A stretch of DNA of 64,000 bases from Planctomycetota bacterium (GTDB lineage: Bacteria > Planctomycetota > UBA1135): NCBI GenBank assembly GCA_002705055.1, contig PAHY01000033.1, positions 62,001 to 126,000 on the forward strand, read 5' to 3'. Both the position numbers and the translations under genes were made by a program. Below the pieces are notes generated by a model that had not been told where the DNA came from, did not search any database, and saw nothing but the letters and a program-made list of their open reading frames with translations. Each line of letters starts with the position of its first letter. Position 1 is the stretch's first letter. This document shows positions 8,318 to 15,459 of the stretch, piece after piece.

Positions 8318-9787
8318 CTAGTTGCGCGGGGCCAAGTACTCGAACAGCGAACCGGCCGGAAGGCGCAGCATCTCGCGGAGCGGAGCCTCGGGGTGGTCGG
8401 CGTGCCAGCGCCGGGCGGCGAGATAGCCCAGGAAGTAGCCGGTTCGGTCCGGATAGCTGCGCGGTCGGCGCGGTTCCTCCGGCTCGGCGCGGGCCTGCGG
8501 GCGCACCCGCAGTACGAACCACTCGCTCAGGTCCTGCTGGGAGGCGCGCGCCGCGAGGAAGTCGGCTGCGGCGAAGTCCTGGTAGGCCTGCGCGGTCGCG
8601 TAGTGCTCTGGGGTCCACATCAGCAGCTCATGGGGCTTGGCCTGGGGAAATACCTGGCCGGTCAGATAGACCGCCACGCCCTCGATCAGCATCGGATCCT
8701 GGGGCAGCGAGCCGAGCATGTCCTGCTGCAGGCAGTGCAGGAACTCGTGCACCAGCGCCATCCGAAACAGCTCCTTGCTGGGGAAGCAGGCCAGATTCAT
8801 GACCACGCGCGGGCGGCCGGTCGTCAGATCATCGCCGACCGTGCGCGCGTTCGTGGCCTGCGGACTGTCCAGCAACAGGAAGACCGTCGGCGCCGGGCGG
8901 CGGCCGACCCCGAAGCGGGCCTCGAGCGCCTGGTAGGTCGTCACGACCAGACTGCTCAGGTTCTCCTCGCGTGCCCAGGACAGGACCGCTCCCAGTTCGG
9001 TGCTGCGGCCACTCTGCAACGCGAGCAGTCGTTTGCGCGCGCGCTCGAGCGGCGACATCCAGGTGACCCGATCCAGCAGGTTCTGCTCTTCGCCGTACCC
9101 GGCCAGCAGACGGGCCGCGAGTTCAGCGCGTTCGGTGCGCGCGAGGTCGGCCGCGACCACGCGTGATTCAGGATCGAGGATCGCGAGCACCGCGCTGGCC
9201 GGATCGTGAACCAGCGGGCGGCGGATCCGCTCCAGCTGCAGCCGCTGCTGCATCGGCCAGCCCCAGTCGATCAGGATCTGACCCTCGCGGATCACGAAGT
9301 CGCCGACCTGCGCCACGTTGACGCTGGTCGTGAAGCACTGAAAGACTGCGTCGTCGTCGAGGCCGGTGAAGACGCAGAAGGGTGAGCCGTCTGCCCCGCG
9401 TCCGCCGTAGACCAGCCCGATCCCCGGCTCGAGCGGGCGATCCAGAAAGGAGGCCTCCGAACCCAGCTCGGGCAGCGTCAGCACCTTGGCGACTAGGTTG
9501 TCCTGCAGGTTGCCGACCACGAATAGCGGCCCCTGCAGCGTCTGCACATCCACTTCGCTCGCCGCCAGCTTGCGCCACTTGCGCCCCTGCAGATAGACCT
9601 CGCCGATGCGATCGATGCTGAGCTGACCGTACTGCTCGGTCTCGCCGTGGATCAGCGTCCAGATCGGTTCGGCCTCCTGCGCCGCCGGACCGGGGTCCTG
9701 CTGCTGGCCGCGCGCCAGCGCAGGAAGCGCCAACGCCAGCCAAAGGGAAAGCGTAAGCAGCGGAACGCGGAACACGGATGGCTTCAC
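8318..9787 (-). CDS. Secreted predicted metallopeptidase with HEXXH motif, family not recognised
   Basis: A 489-residue protein starting at GTG 9787, with a signal peptide (FRVPLLTLSLWLALALPALA). The C-terminal third contains ALVHEFLHCLQQ followed about 20 residues later by MLIEGVAVYL. This resembles the HEXXH plus downstream Glu arrangement of gluzincin zinc peptidases, so peptide hydrolysis is plausible. The N-terminal 250 residues match nothing I know. The ORF-track start at 9949 would put 54 non-secretory residues ahead of the signal peptide, so I reject it. It is divergent from the MATE transporter. Confidence 0.75.
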   Translation of the reverse strand: MKPSVFRVPLLTLSLWLALALPALARGQQQDPGPAAQEAEPIWTLIHGETEQYGQLSIDRIGEVYLQGRKWRKLAASEVDVQTLQGPLFVVGNLQDNLVAKVLTLPELGSEASFLDRPLEPGIGLVYGGRGADGSPFCVFTGLDDDAVFQCFTTSVNVAQVGDFVIREGQILIDWGWPMQQRLQLERIRRPLVHDPASAVLAILDPESRVVAADLARTERAELAARLLAGYGEEQNLLDRVTWMSPLERARKRLLALQSGRSTELGAVLSWAREENLSSLVVTTYQALEARFGVGRRPAPTVFLLLDSPQATNARTVGDDLTTGRPRVVMNLACFPSKELFRMALVHEFLHCLQQDMLGSLPQDPMLIEGVAVYLTGQVFPQAKPHELLMWTPEHYATAQAYQDFAAADFLAARASQQDLSEWFVLRVRPQARAEPEEPRRPRSYPDRTGYFLGYLAARRWHADHPEAPLREMLRLPAGSLFEYLAPRN

Positions 9788-9795
9788 ATCCGTCG

Positions 9796-9801
9796 ATCCT
9801 A
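9796..9801 (-). promoter_or_regulatory. -10-like hexamer TAGGAT
   Basis: TAGGAT lies 8 nt before the GTG at 9787. It supports that GTG as the true start, since upstream codons would fall inside or before the promoter. Confidence 0.5.
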
Positions 9802-9827
9802 GCCTGCCCTCGCTGCTTCGAACCGGG

Positions 9828-9833
9828 TAGAAT
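9828..9833 (+). promoter_or_regulatory. -10-like hexamer TAGAAT for the MATE leader
   Basis: TAGAAT at this position would start a transcript with a leader of about 115-120 nt before the MATE TTG start. It directly precedes the structured region described in the next entry. Confidence 0.45.
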
Positions 9834-9956
9834 CCCTTCCGCGTCCGAGGTCCCGGAGAGAATCGATGAACTTCTAACCCTGCCCCAGCGGGCATCAGCC
9901 CGCCGCCTTTCCGCTTCCTATTTCGGCCCGGGCAGGGCCACCGATTCACTCTCCGT
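9834..9956 (+). promoter_or_regulatory. Structured 5' leader of the MATE gene (riboswitch-like candidate)
   Basis: Three nested or consecutive pairings are visible by eye. P1 is CGGAGAGAATCG (9854-9865) with CGATT-ca-CTCTCCG (9942-9955), 12 bp with a 2-nt bulge. P2 is CCCTGCCC (9878-9885) with GGGCAGGG (9930-9937). P3 is GCGGGC-ATCA-GCCCGC (9888-9903). P1 ends one base before the TTG start, so folding should control ribosome access. A 3-codon ORF (ATG AAC TTC TAA) lies between the P1 and P2 5' strands. I cannot match it to a named riboswitch class. Confidence 0.55.
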
Positions 9957-11423
9957 TTGACTCACCCCACCACGTACGCCCCCGGTTCGCCGCGCCAGGT
10001 CCTGCACCTCGCCTGGCCGATCGGGGTTTCGATGATCTCCTTCACGCTGAAGGGCTTCATCGACATGCTGCTTGTCGGCCGCCTGGGCATCGAAGCGCTC
10101 GGCGCCGTCGGCCTGGCGTCGGTCATGGCCTGGACGCTGATGTCCTTCCCGCTCGGCATGCTGCGCGGGCAGCGACCGCTGGTCAGCCAGTACTTCGGCG
10201 CCGGCGACCGGATCGCGGCCTACTCCTACGGCATCCACGCCTTCTACCTGGCCGTCGCCTGGGGGTTGCTCAGTCTGCTGCTAGCCGGGCCGGTGGCGGT
10301 GCTGGTCATCGACCTCACCGGCAGCAAGCTCACCGCGGACGCCCGCGGCTTCGCCGTCGCCTATCTGGAAACCCGCCTGGTCTGGGCGGGCGCCTGGCTG
10401 ATGAACGTCAGCGTGGCCGAGTACCTGCGCGCCACCTCGCGGCCGCGTTACGGCATGGCCGCCGACCTGCTGGCCCACCCCACCAACGTCGCGCTGTCGT
10501 GGATCCTGATCTTCGGCCTGTTCGGCATGCCGGCGCTCGGCGTGCAGGGGGCGGCGCTCGGCACCGGCCTCGCCGACCTGCTGGCGCTTTGCCTCATGAT
10601 CTGGCTGGCGCGCCCGCGCAAAGCCACCGAAGGCGAGCCCTGGGCCTACCGCTGGCGGCGCATGAAGAAGGTGCTGGCGACCGGCATCACCGGCGGCGTG
10701 CAGTTCGTACTCGAGTCCGGTGCCTTCGCTCTGATCACTGCCATGATCGGCCTGCTGGGCACGACGGCGCTGGCGGTGCACCAGGCGGCGATTCAGCTGG
10801 TCCACCTGTCGATCATGCCGGCGATCGCGATCGCCGACGGCGGCGCCACCTTGATCGGCCAGTACATCGGCGAGAAGAAACCCGACTACGCCGAGCGTTC
10901 GCTGCACTCGGCCTTGCGGATCTGCGCGATCTTCATGGCCTGCATGGGCGTGGTCTACTTCTTCTTTGGTGAAGAGCTCGTCTCGGTCTTCCTCAAGAAG
11001 GACGAGGTCGACTACGAAGCCGCGCTCGCGCTCGGCGGCAAGGTCATGCTGGCCGCCGCGCTGTGGCAGCTGGGCGACTCCTATCAGGTGGCCTTCCGCT
11101 TCGGCCTGCGCGCCGCCGGCGACCACCACTGGGTCATGTACACCGGCATCCTGTGTTCCTGGGTGCTGTCGGTGCCGCTGGCCTGGGCGGTCGTGCACAT
11201 CTTCGACGGCAACCTGGCGCACGTCTGGTTCAGCTGGACGGCCGAGATCTTCCTGGGCGGCGCGATCTTCTGGTGGCGCTGGAAGTCCGGGGCTTGGCGC
11301 AACAAGCGCTTGGTCGAGGACGAACCCGCGGAAGCCCCCGCCGAGGTGCTCGCCGAACCGATTGCCCCGCTCGCCATGGTCGAGCCGCGCCCGCTCGCCA
11401 ACGAAGAGGAGCGGCAACCCTAA
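9957..11423 (+). CDS. MATE-family multidrug/toxin efflux transporter
   Basis: A 488-residue inner-membrane protein of about 12 transmembrane helices, close to the usual family length of about 450. The N-terminal HLAWPIGVSMISFTLKGFIDML and the GQRPLVSQYFGAGD segment are typical of MATE/NorM cation-coupled exporters. The C-terminal tail is hydrophilic and Glu/Pro-rich. The start is TTG at 9957; no ATG or GTG fits before the first helix. The strongly folded leader suggests control by a small molecule, but the substrate is unknown. Confidence 0.85.
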   Translation: MTHPTTYAPGSPRQVLHLAWPIGVSMISFTLKGFIDMLLVGRLGIEALGAVGLASVMAWTLMSFPLGMLRGQRPLVSQYFGAGDRIAAYSYGIHAFYLAVAWGLLSLLLAGPVAVLVIDLTGSKLTADARGFAVAYLETRLVWAGAWLMNVSVAEYLRATSRPRYGMAADLLAHPTNVALSWILIFGLFGMPALGVQGAALGTGLADLLALCLMIWLARPRKATEGEPWAYRWRRMKKVLATGITGGVQFVLESGAFALITAMIGLLGTTALAVHQAAIQLVHLSIMPAIAIADGGATLIGQYIGEKKPDYAERSLHSALRICAIFMACMGVVYFFFGEELVSVFLKKDEVDYEAALALGGKVMLAAALWQLGDSYQVAFRFGLRAAGDHHWVMYTGILCSWVLSVPLAWAVVHIFDGNLAHVWFSWTAEIFLGGAIFWWRWKSGAWRNKRLVEDEPAEAPAEVLAEPIAPLAMVEPRPLANEEERQP

Positions 11424-11440
11424 GGCTGCCGCTCCGGTTT
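11408..11440 (+). terminator. Hairpin overlapping the MATE stop codon
   Basis: GGAGCGGCA and TGCCGCTCC form a perfect 9-bp stem whose loop contains the MATE stop codon. A short T-rich stretch (GGTTTCG) follows. It lies between convergent genes and could act on both strands. Confidence 0.45.
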
Positions 11441-11455
11441 CGATGTGAACCGAGA

Positions 11456-12556
11456 CTAGCTGTCGATCTTCTCGAGCTTGTCGACCAGTTCCTTGGCGAT
11501 CCGCGTCGCTTCGTGGCCGTCGTGGCCGCGGTAGCGAATCTTGAAGTCGGCATCGAGCACGACAATCGTCGGCCAGCCGCGCACCATCCAGTCATCCGAG
11601 ATGGACCTCTCCCATCCCTCGGGGCTGTTCTGGAAGCTGCGCCAGTTCAGCTTCTCGCGTTCGATCGCCTTCTTGGCATCCTCGACGCTGTCACTGTTGA
11701 TTCCGATCAGAGCGAAAGGACGACCTTTCATTTCATCCACGAGCGACCGCTCGTGCGGGTACAGAGCCCGGCAAGGGCCTCACCAATCGCCCCAGAAGTC
11801 GACGAAGAGCACTTTGCCCTTGTAGTCGCTCAGGCTGAACTCCACGCCGTTCAGATCGGGCGCGGTGATGTCCGGCGCGGTCATGCCCATGCCGAAGACC
11901 TCGAGTACGGTCACTTCGCTGTCGAACGCGCGCTGCAGGCTTTCGTCCTGCACCTTCGCCAGCAGAGTCTGCATCTCCTTCTTCGCCAAGCGGAAGGCCT
12001 CGGTCTTCGGGCCGTTCTCCTTGAAGATCGGAGTCAGGCGCACCCAGGTCGCCCACGCGCGCACGAGCTCAGAGCTGGACTCCTTCTCGAGCTTGGCGAC
12101 CATCCCGGCAGCCTTCTCGGGGAAGATGTAGCTCATCGAGCTGAGCATCGGGCCGAGCGGCTCGAGCCCTGCGCTTGCGGCGTGCCGATCGAGCAGCGTG
12201 TTCCACGCTTCCGTCGCTTCCGACATCTGGCTGAACAGGCCGTTCTGCACGACCCAGACCAGATAGGGAACCGCCTGCTCGGTGCCCGCATGCTTGTTCG
12301 CGCCCTTCAGGAAGCGCGGCATGAAGTCGGCGAACGGGGGATCTGGATACTCGGTGACCGTCTCGCCGTTTTCCGCCGCGTCGGCGAACAGCTTCTGGAC
12401 ACCTTCCATCCAGGCCTGGTAGGCGGCGTCGTACTCGGCAGCGAGAACCTCGTAGTGCGTCTGCGCACTCGGCTCCTGCTGCGTCGCCACGGGCGCCGCG
12501 GGCTCCTGCCACGGCGCAGGCTGTGCCGCGAGGAGAAGGAAGGAGAGGGAAATCAT
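11456..12556 (-). CDS. Selenocysteine-containing TlpA/thioredoxin-like protein (UGA read-through)
   Basis: The ORF track shows two pieces (11780-12556 and 11456-11740), but they share a frame. They are separated by one TGA at 11780-11782 and 13 sense codons. Read through, this is one 366-residue exported protein: signal peptide (ISLSFLLLAAQ), about 200 residues of unknown helical domain, then a TlpA/ResA-type thioredoxin fold from about residue 220 with VLFVDFWGDW-U-GPCR. UGA occupies the first Cys of WCxxC, giving U-G-P-C. The cis-Pro loop GWPTIVVLD and the C-terminal helix are intact. A SECIS-like hairpin follows the UGA. The predicted role is thiol-disulfide exchange outside the cytoplasm. 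A sequencing error or pseudogene is the alternative. Confidence 0.85.
11738..11755 (-). promoter_or_regulatory. bSECIS-like hairpin of the TlpA-like selenoprotein
   Basis: CACGAGC-GGTC-GCTCGTG forms a perfect 7-bp stem with a GGUC apical loop. The loop begins at the 32nd nucleotide after the UGA at 11780-11782. Known bacterial SECIS elements lie just downstream of UGA inside the coding region, with a G at the start of a small apical loop; E. coli fdhF has GGUCU. The spacing is within the range described for bacteria. Confidence 0.75.
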
Positions 12557-12562
12557 CCCACC

Positions 12563-12568
12563 ATCCTA
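12563..12568 (-). promoter_or_regulatory. -10-like hexamer TAGGAT, overlapping a stop codon
   Basis: TAGGAT lies 6 nt before the ATG of the TlpA-like selenoprotein. Its first three bases are the TAG stop codon of the upstream response regulator. This suggests a separate leaderless promoter built on the stop codon. Confidence 0.5.
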
Positions 12569-13036
12569 GTCGGATGGCCCGGCGACGGATTCTTCGCGCT
12601 CCGTATCCGGCTGCGCCGCCTGCTCGAACCAGAACTCGCGCAGGCTCTGGAACGCCTCCACGAGCTCCGAGAAGTCCCCGGGCTTCACCAGATAGAAGCT
12701 GGCGTGTAGGCGATATGAGTCGGAGATGTCCTCCGGCGAGTCCGAGGTTGACAGAATGATCACCGGCAAGTCCATGGTCCGCTCATCCGCCCGTAGGCGG
12801 GCCAGGCAGGCCTTGCCGTTCAGCCGCGGCATGTTGAGGTCGAGCAGAACGAGGTCCGGCCGCGGAGCATCGGAATAAGGAGGTCGGCGAAACAGGTAAT
12901 CGAGAGCACGCTCGCCGTCGCCGACCGTAGCCAGGGTTCCCGGCAACCCAGCCTCTTCCATCGCAAGGGCTGTGAGGCGAGCGTCGGCGGGGTTGTCTTC
13001 GACGAGAAGGACATGATTGGCACGAAGTTCGGACAT
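12566..13036 (-). CDS. Response regulator, single receiver domain (Rcp1/CheY-like)
   Basis: A stand-alone receiver of about 156 residues. Acidic pocket VEDNPAD, phospho-acceptor Asp in VLLDLNMPRLNG, switch residues in ILSTSD, and Lys in YLVKPGD. There is no output domain, as in Rcp1-type regulators paired with PAS or phytochrome-like kinases. It is the last gene of the regulator-kinase-regulator set; ATG at 13036 is 8 nt past the kinase stop. ATG at 13051 in the same frame would overlap the kinase by 7 nt and is an alternative. Confidence 0.88.
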   Translation of the reverse strand: MSELRANHVLLVEDNPADARLTALAMEEAGLPGTLATVGDGERALDYLFRRPPYSDAPRPDLVLLDLNMPRLNGKACLARLRADERTMDLPVIILSTSDSPEDISDSYRLHASFYLVKPGDFSELVEAFQSLREFWFEQAAQPDTEREESVAGPSD

Positions 13037-13044
13037 CGTCTCGC

Positions 13045-14688
13045 TCAGCATGTGGAGGGACTCGCTGCGGGGCCTGCTTGCTGCTCTTCGGCAAGCTCGC
13101 TTAGGCGTGGAATCCGCACGCGGAAGCGCGCACCCTGCTTGTAGTCGGGATCCACCTCGATCGACCCGTGATGGTTCCGAGCGATCCGGCGACAGATCGC
13201 CAGGCCCATGCCGGTTCCTGCGTCTGGCCCTTTGGGATGCAGGCGACGAAACAACTGAAATACCTCTTCATGGTAGGCGGGCGCGATGCCCTCGCCGCGA
13301 TCGTCAAAACGAATCTCCACCTCTCCGTCGGCGTCACGCTCCGCAGTGATCCGAATGAACGCAGGCTTCCCGCCGCGATAGCGCAGCGAGTTGCCGATCA
13401 AGTTCTGGAATAGCTGAAAGAGCTGCGCTCGGCTTCCAAACACCGCGACCTGCAAGTCGAGCTCGACTTGGGCTTCTGCCTCGGCAACCGAATCAGCCAT
13501 GCCCGTGAGCACCTCCTCAGCGAGCTCCTGAAGCAGCACCCAGTCCGGGCGCGCTTCGTCGGAGCGGAGCCGCGAGTACTGCAGCACACCGGCCACCAGC
13601 GCACGAGCTCGGGTCGCGCCGTCGACGGCGACATCGACGAACTCCTTCGCTTCGGCATTCAAGGAGTCTCCGTGGCGACGCTCCAACAAAGTGAGATAGC
13701 TCGAAATCGTCCGCAGCGGCTCCTGCAGATCGTGGGACGCGATGTACGCGAACTGCTCCAGCGCCTCGTTGGAAGAGCGCAAATCTTCGGTCCGCTTCTC
13801 GACGCGGGATTCCAGCTCGCGATTCAGCTTCTTAAGCTCTGCTTCGAGCTTCTTCTGCTCCGCAATGTCCTGGATCACCGAGATGAAGTTATGCGGCTCA
13901 CCGTTCTCGTCGCGAACGAGCGAGACGGTCAAATTGGCCCAGAGATAGTGCCCATCAGCGTGGAGGTAGCGCTTCTCCATGCTGTACCGGTCGATCTCGC
14001 CGACGAGCACCTGGGCCACGCGCTCCTCGTCGGGCCCCAGGTCATCTGGATGAGTGATGTCCTGAAACGTCAGCTGACGCAGCTGCTCTGGCTCGTAGCC
14101 GAGCAGATCGGTGACCGCGCGGTTGAAGCGCAGCCAGGTGCCGTCCAGGCCGATGTGGGCGATGCCCACCGCGGTCTCCTCAAAGGTAACGCGGAATCGC
14201 CACTCGCTCTCGGCGAGTTCGCGCTGCAGCTCACGCTCCTGCGTGACGTCCACAAACACACCGGTCATGCGAACTGGTCGGCCCGCTGCGTCGCGGCGCA
14301 GCTTGCCGTAGCCCTGGATCTCCACAGATGGATCCGAGGCGAGGCGCAAGGTCGGCGTGAAGGGCACGTCGTTGCGAAAGGTGTGCCGCAGATGCTCGCG
14401 GGCTCGCTCGCGCGTCTCCCGCGTGATCAGCTTCGCGCCCGCCTTGGCGGTGCCGCCGAAGGAACCCTCGGGGACGCGAAAGATTCGCTTTAGGGCGGCG
14501 TCCCAATGCACGCGTCCGGTTTCGACCTCCCATACCCAAACGCCTGCTTCGAACGAACGCAGTGCCTCGTGCAGGTCCTCCGACTTTGCCTCACAATCAA
14601 GCCGCGCCCGACGACGACGGCGCGCGCGCAAGAGGAAGCCCAAGCCTCCGCCGAAGGCGGCGCCGAGAGCGACGGAGAGGACGTCCAT
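13045..14688 (-). CDS. PAS-domain sensor histidine kinase
   Basis: 547 residues starting at MDVLSVALG, a short membrane segment followed by Arg-rich residues. Two PAS domains follow; the second has the PAC-like end NFISVIQDIAEQ. Then a coiled segment, the HisKA box ASHDLQEPLRTISSYL with phospho-acceptor His, and the HATPase boxes QNLIGNSLRYRG, RFDDRGEGIAP and GTGMGLAI. Domain order resembles phytochrome-like kinases without the phytochrome core. The ORF-track extension to 15090 covers the upstream receiver gene in another frame and is rejected. It is flanked by two single-domain receivers, 5 and 8 nt away. Confidence 0.9.
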   Translation of the reverse strand: MDVLSVALGAAFGGGLGFLLRARRRRRARLDCEAKSEDLHEALRSFEAGVWVWEVETGRVHWDAALKRIFRVPEGSFGGTAKAGAKLITRETRERAREHLRHTFRNDVPFTPTLRLASDPSVEIQGYGKLRRDAAGRPVRMTGVFVDVTQERELQRELAESEWRFRVTFEETAVGIAHIGLDGTWLRFNRAVTDLLGYEPEQLRQLTFQDITHPDDLGPDEERVAQVLVGEIDRYSMEKRYLHADGHYLWANLTVSLVRDENGEPHNFISVIQDIAEQKKLEAELKKLNRELESRVEKRTEDLRSSNEALEQFAYIASHDLQEPLRTISSYLTLLERRHGDSLNAEAKEFVDVAVDGATRARALVAGVLQYSRLRSDEARPDWVLLQELAEEVLTGMADSVAEAEAQVELDLQVAVFGSRAQLFQLFQNLIGNSLRYRGGKPAFIRITAERDADGEVEIRFDDRGEGIAPAYHEEVFQLFRRLHPKGPDAGTGMGLAICRRIARNHHGSIEVDPDYKQGARFRVRIPRLSELAEEQQAGPAASPSTC

Positions 14689-14693
14689 GGCAC

Positions 14694-15050
14694 TCAGGCT
14701 GGCTGGTCGAAACGGAGTAACTGGTGAAGGTCGAGGGCCAAGGTGTCCAAGCTCTCCATCGACTTCGAATAGGCCCGATAGGGGAGCTGTCGCGGAACCT
14801 CGCCGCTCAACACGTAGATGGGCGTTTCCGCAGCGGCCTCTTTGAGAACCCCCAGATGGACGGTTCCCGATCGATCCGGCAGCCCAAGATCCGTGACGAC
14901 CACGTGAAAGGAATGGGAGCGCAGCGCGTCGGCGGCCGCCTGGGAATCGCGCACCCAATGCATGCGCAAATCGGGCATCTTCTCGCGGACAATCAGCTCG
15001 ACCAGACGCGCGTCCGACGGGTTGTCTTCCACCAGGAGAATGGAGTGCAT
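14694..15050 (-). CDS. Response regulator, single receiver domain
   Basis: A receiver of about 118 residues with LLVEDNPSD, the phospho-acceptor Asp in VVVTDLGLPDRSG, and YVLSGE near the switch. There is no DNA-binding domain. ATG at 15050 is preferred over an in-frame TTG at 15056. It is the first gene of the set and its stop is 5 nt before the kinase start, so translation is probably coupled. Having two receivers around one kinase suggests a phosphorelay or two competing outputs. Confidence 0.85.
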   Translation of the reverse strand: MHSILLVEDNPSDARLVELIVREKMPDLRMHWVRDSQAAADALRSHSFHVVVTDLGLPDRSGTVHLGVLKEAAAETPIYVLSGEVPRQLPYRAYSKSMESLDTLALDLHQLLRFDQPA

Positions 15051-15202
15051 GCCCAAGCGACCGTTGCCCTACAATGAACGGAAAGGCCAAAGAGAAACAA
15101 CCGGCTTCTCTTCTATCGGCACGAAACGGGCTGAATTTGCGGACAATTGCCCTTTCTCGGAACAGCCGAGGCAGCGGCTTGCCTCGTTGTGAGTCGCCGC
15201 AG

Positions 15203-15436
15203 CTACGCTAGGCCGGCCGAGCGGATGCGCTCTTCGACTTCGCCGGGGCGCGGGAAGCGGTCGCCTTCGGCGTGCTTCGAGAACAGCAGCTGACCATCGA
15301 CCGTGACGTCGAAGATGCCGCCGCCGCCGGCTTCCAGCTCGGCGTCGACCCCGAAGGCCTTCTTCAGTTCGGCCGCCAGACCGGCGGCTGTGGGCTGGTA
15401 GTTTCAGACCGAGCAGTACTTGATGTGGACCTGCAT
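15203..15436 (-). CDS. SelW-like (Rdx/SelT-SelW-SelH) selenoprotein with CxxU (UGA read-through)
   Basis: This gene is missing from the ORF track because codon 11 is TGA (15404-15406). Read as Sec it gives a complete 77-residue Rdx protein: MQVHIKYCSV-U-NY, then GVDAELEAGGGG, IFDVTVDGQLLFSKH and a C-terminal FPRPGEVEERI, stopping at TAG. The family has a thioredoxin-like fold with a CxxC or CxxU motif after the first strand and acts in redox control. The conserved sequence on both sides of the UGA argues against a chance stop. ATG follows TAAGGT by 6 nt. A SECIS-like hairpin follows the UGA. Confidence 0.88.
15372..15388 (-). promoter_or_regulatory. bSECIS-like hairpin of the SelW-like gene
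   Basis: GCCGCC-GGTCT-GGCGGC forms a perfect 6-bp stem with loop GGUCU, the same loop sequence as E. coli fdhF. The loop starts at nucleotide 22 after the UGA. The stem lies within the coding frame, as expected for bacteria. Confidence 0.78.
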
Positions 15437-15442
15437 GCGCCC

Positions 15443-15448
15443 ACCTTA
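15443..15448 (-). promoter_or_regulatory. -10-like hexamer TAAGGT
   Basis: TAAGGT lies 6 nt before the SelW-like ATG, with GGGCGC between them. It fits the leaderless pattern and supports this start. Confidence 0.45.
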
Positions 15449-15459
15449 AGCCGCCCGGG

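Noticed and set aside
11456-11740. Separate 94-residue gene or a pseudogene made by a nonsense mutation
   Set aside because: The frame continues through one TGA exactly at an active-site Cys and a SECIS-like hairpin follows, so one selenoprotein gene explains the data better.
11063-12709. 548-residue plus ORF opposite the MATE end and the TlpA-like gene
   Set aside because: Noise across two genes; no start context and no domains.
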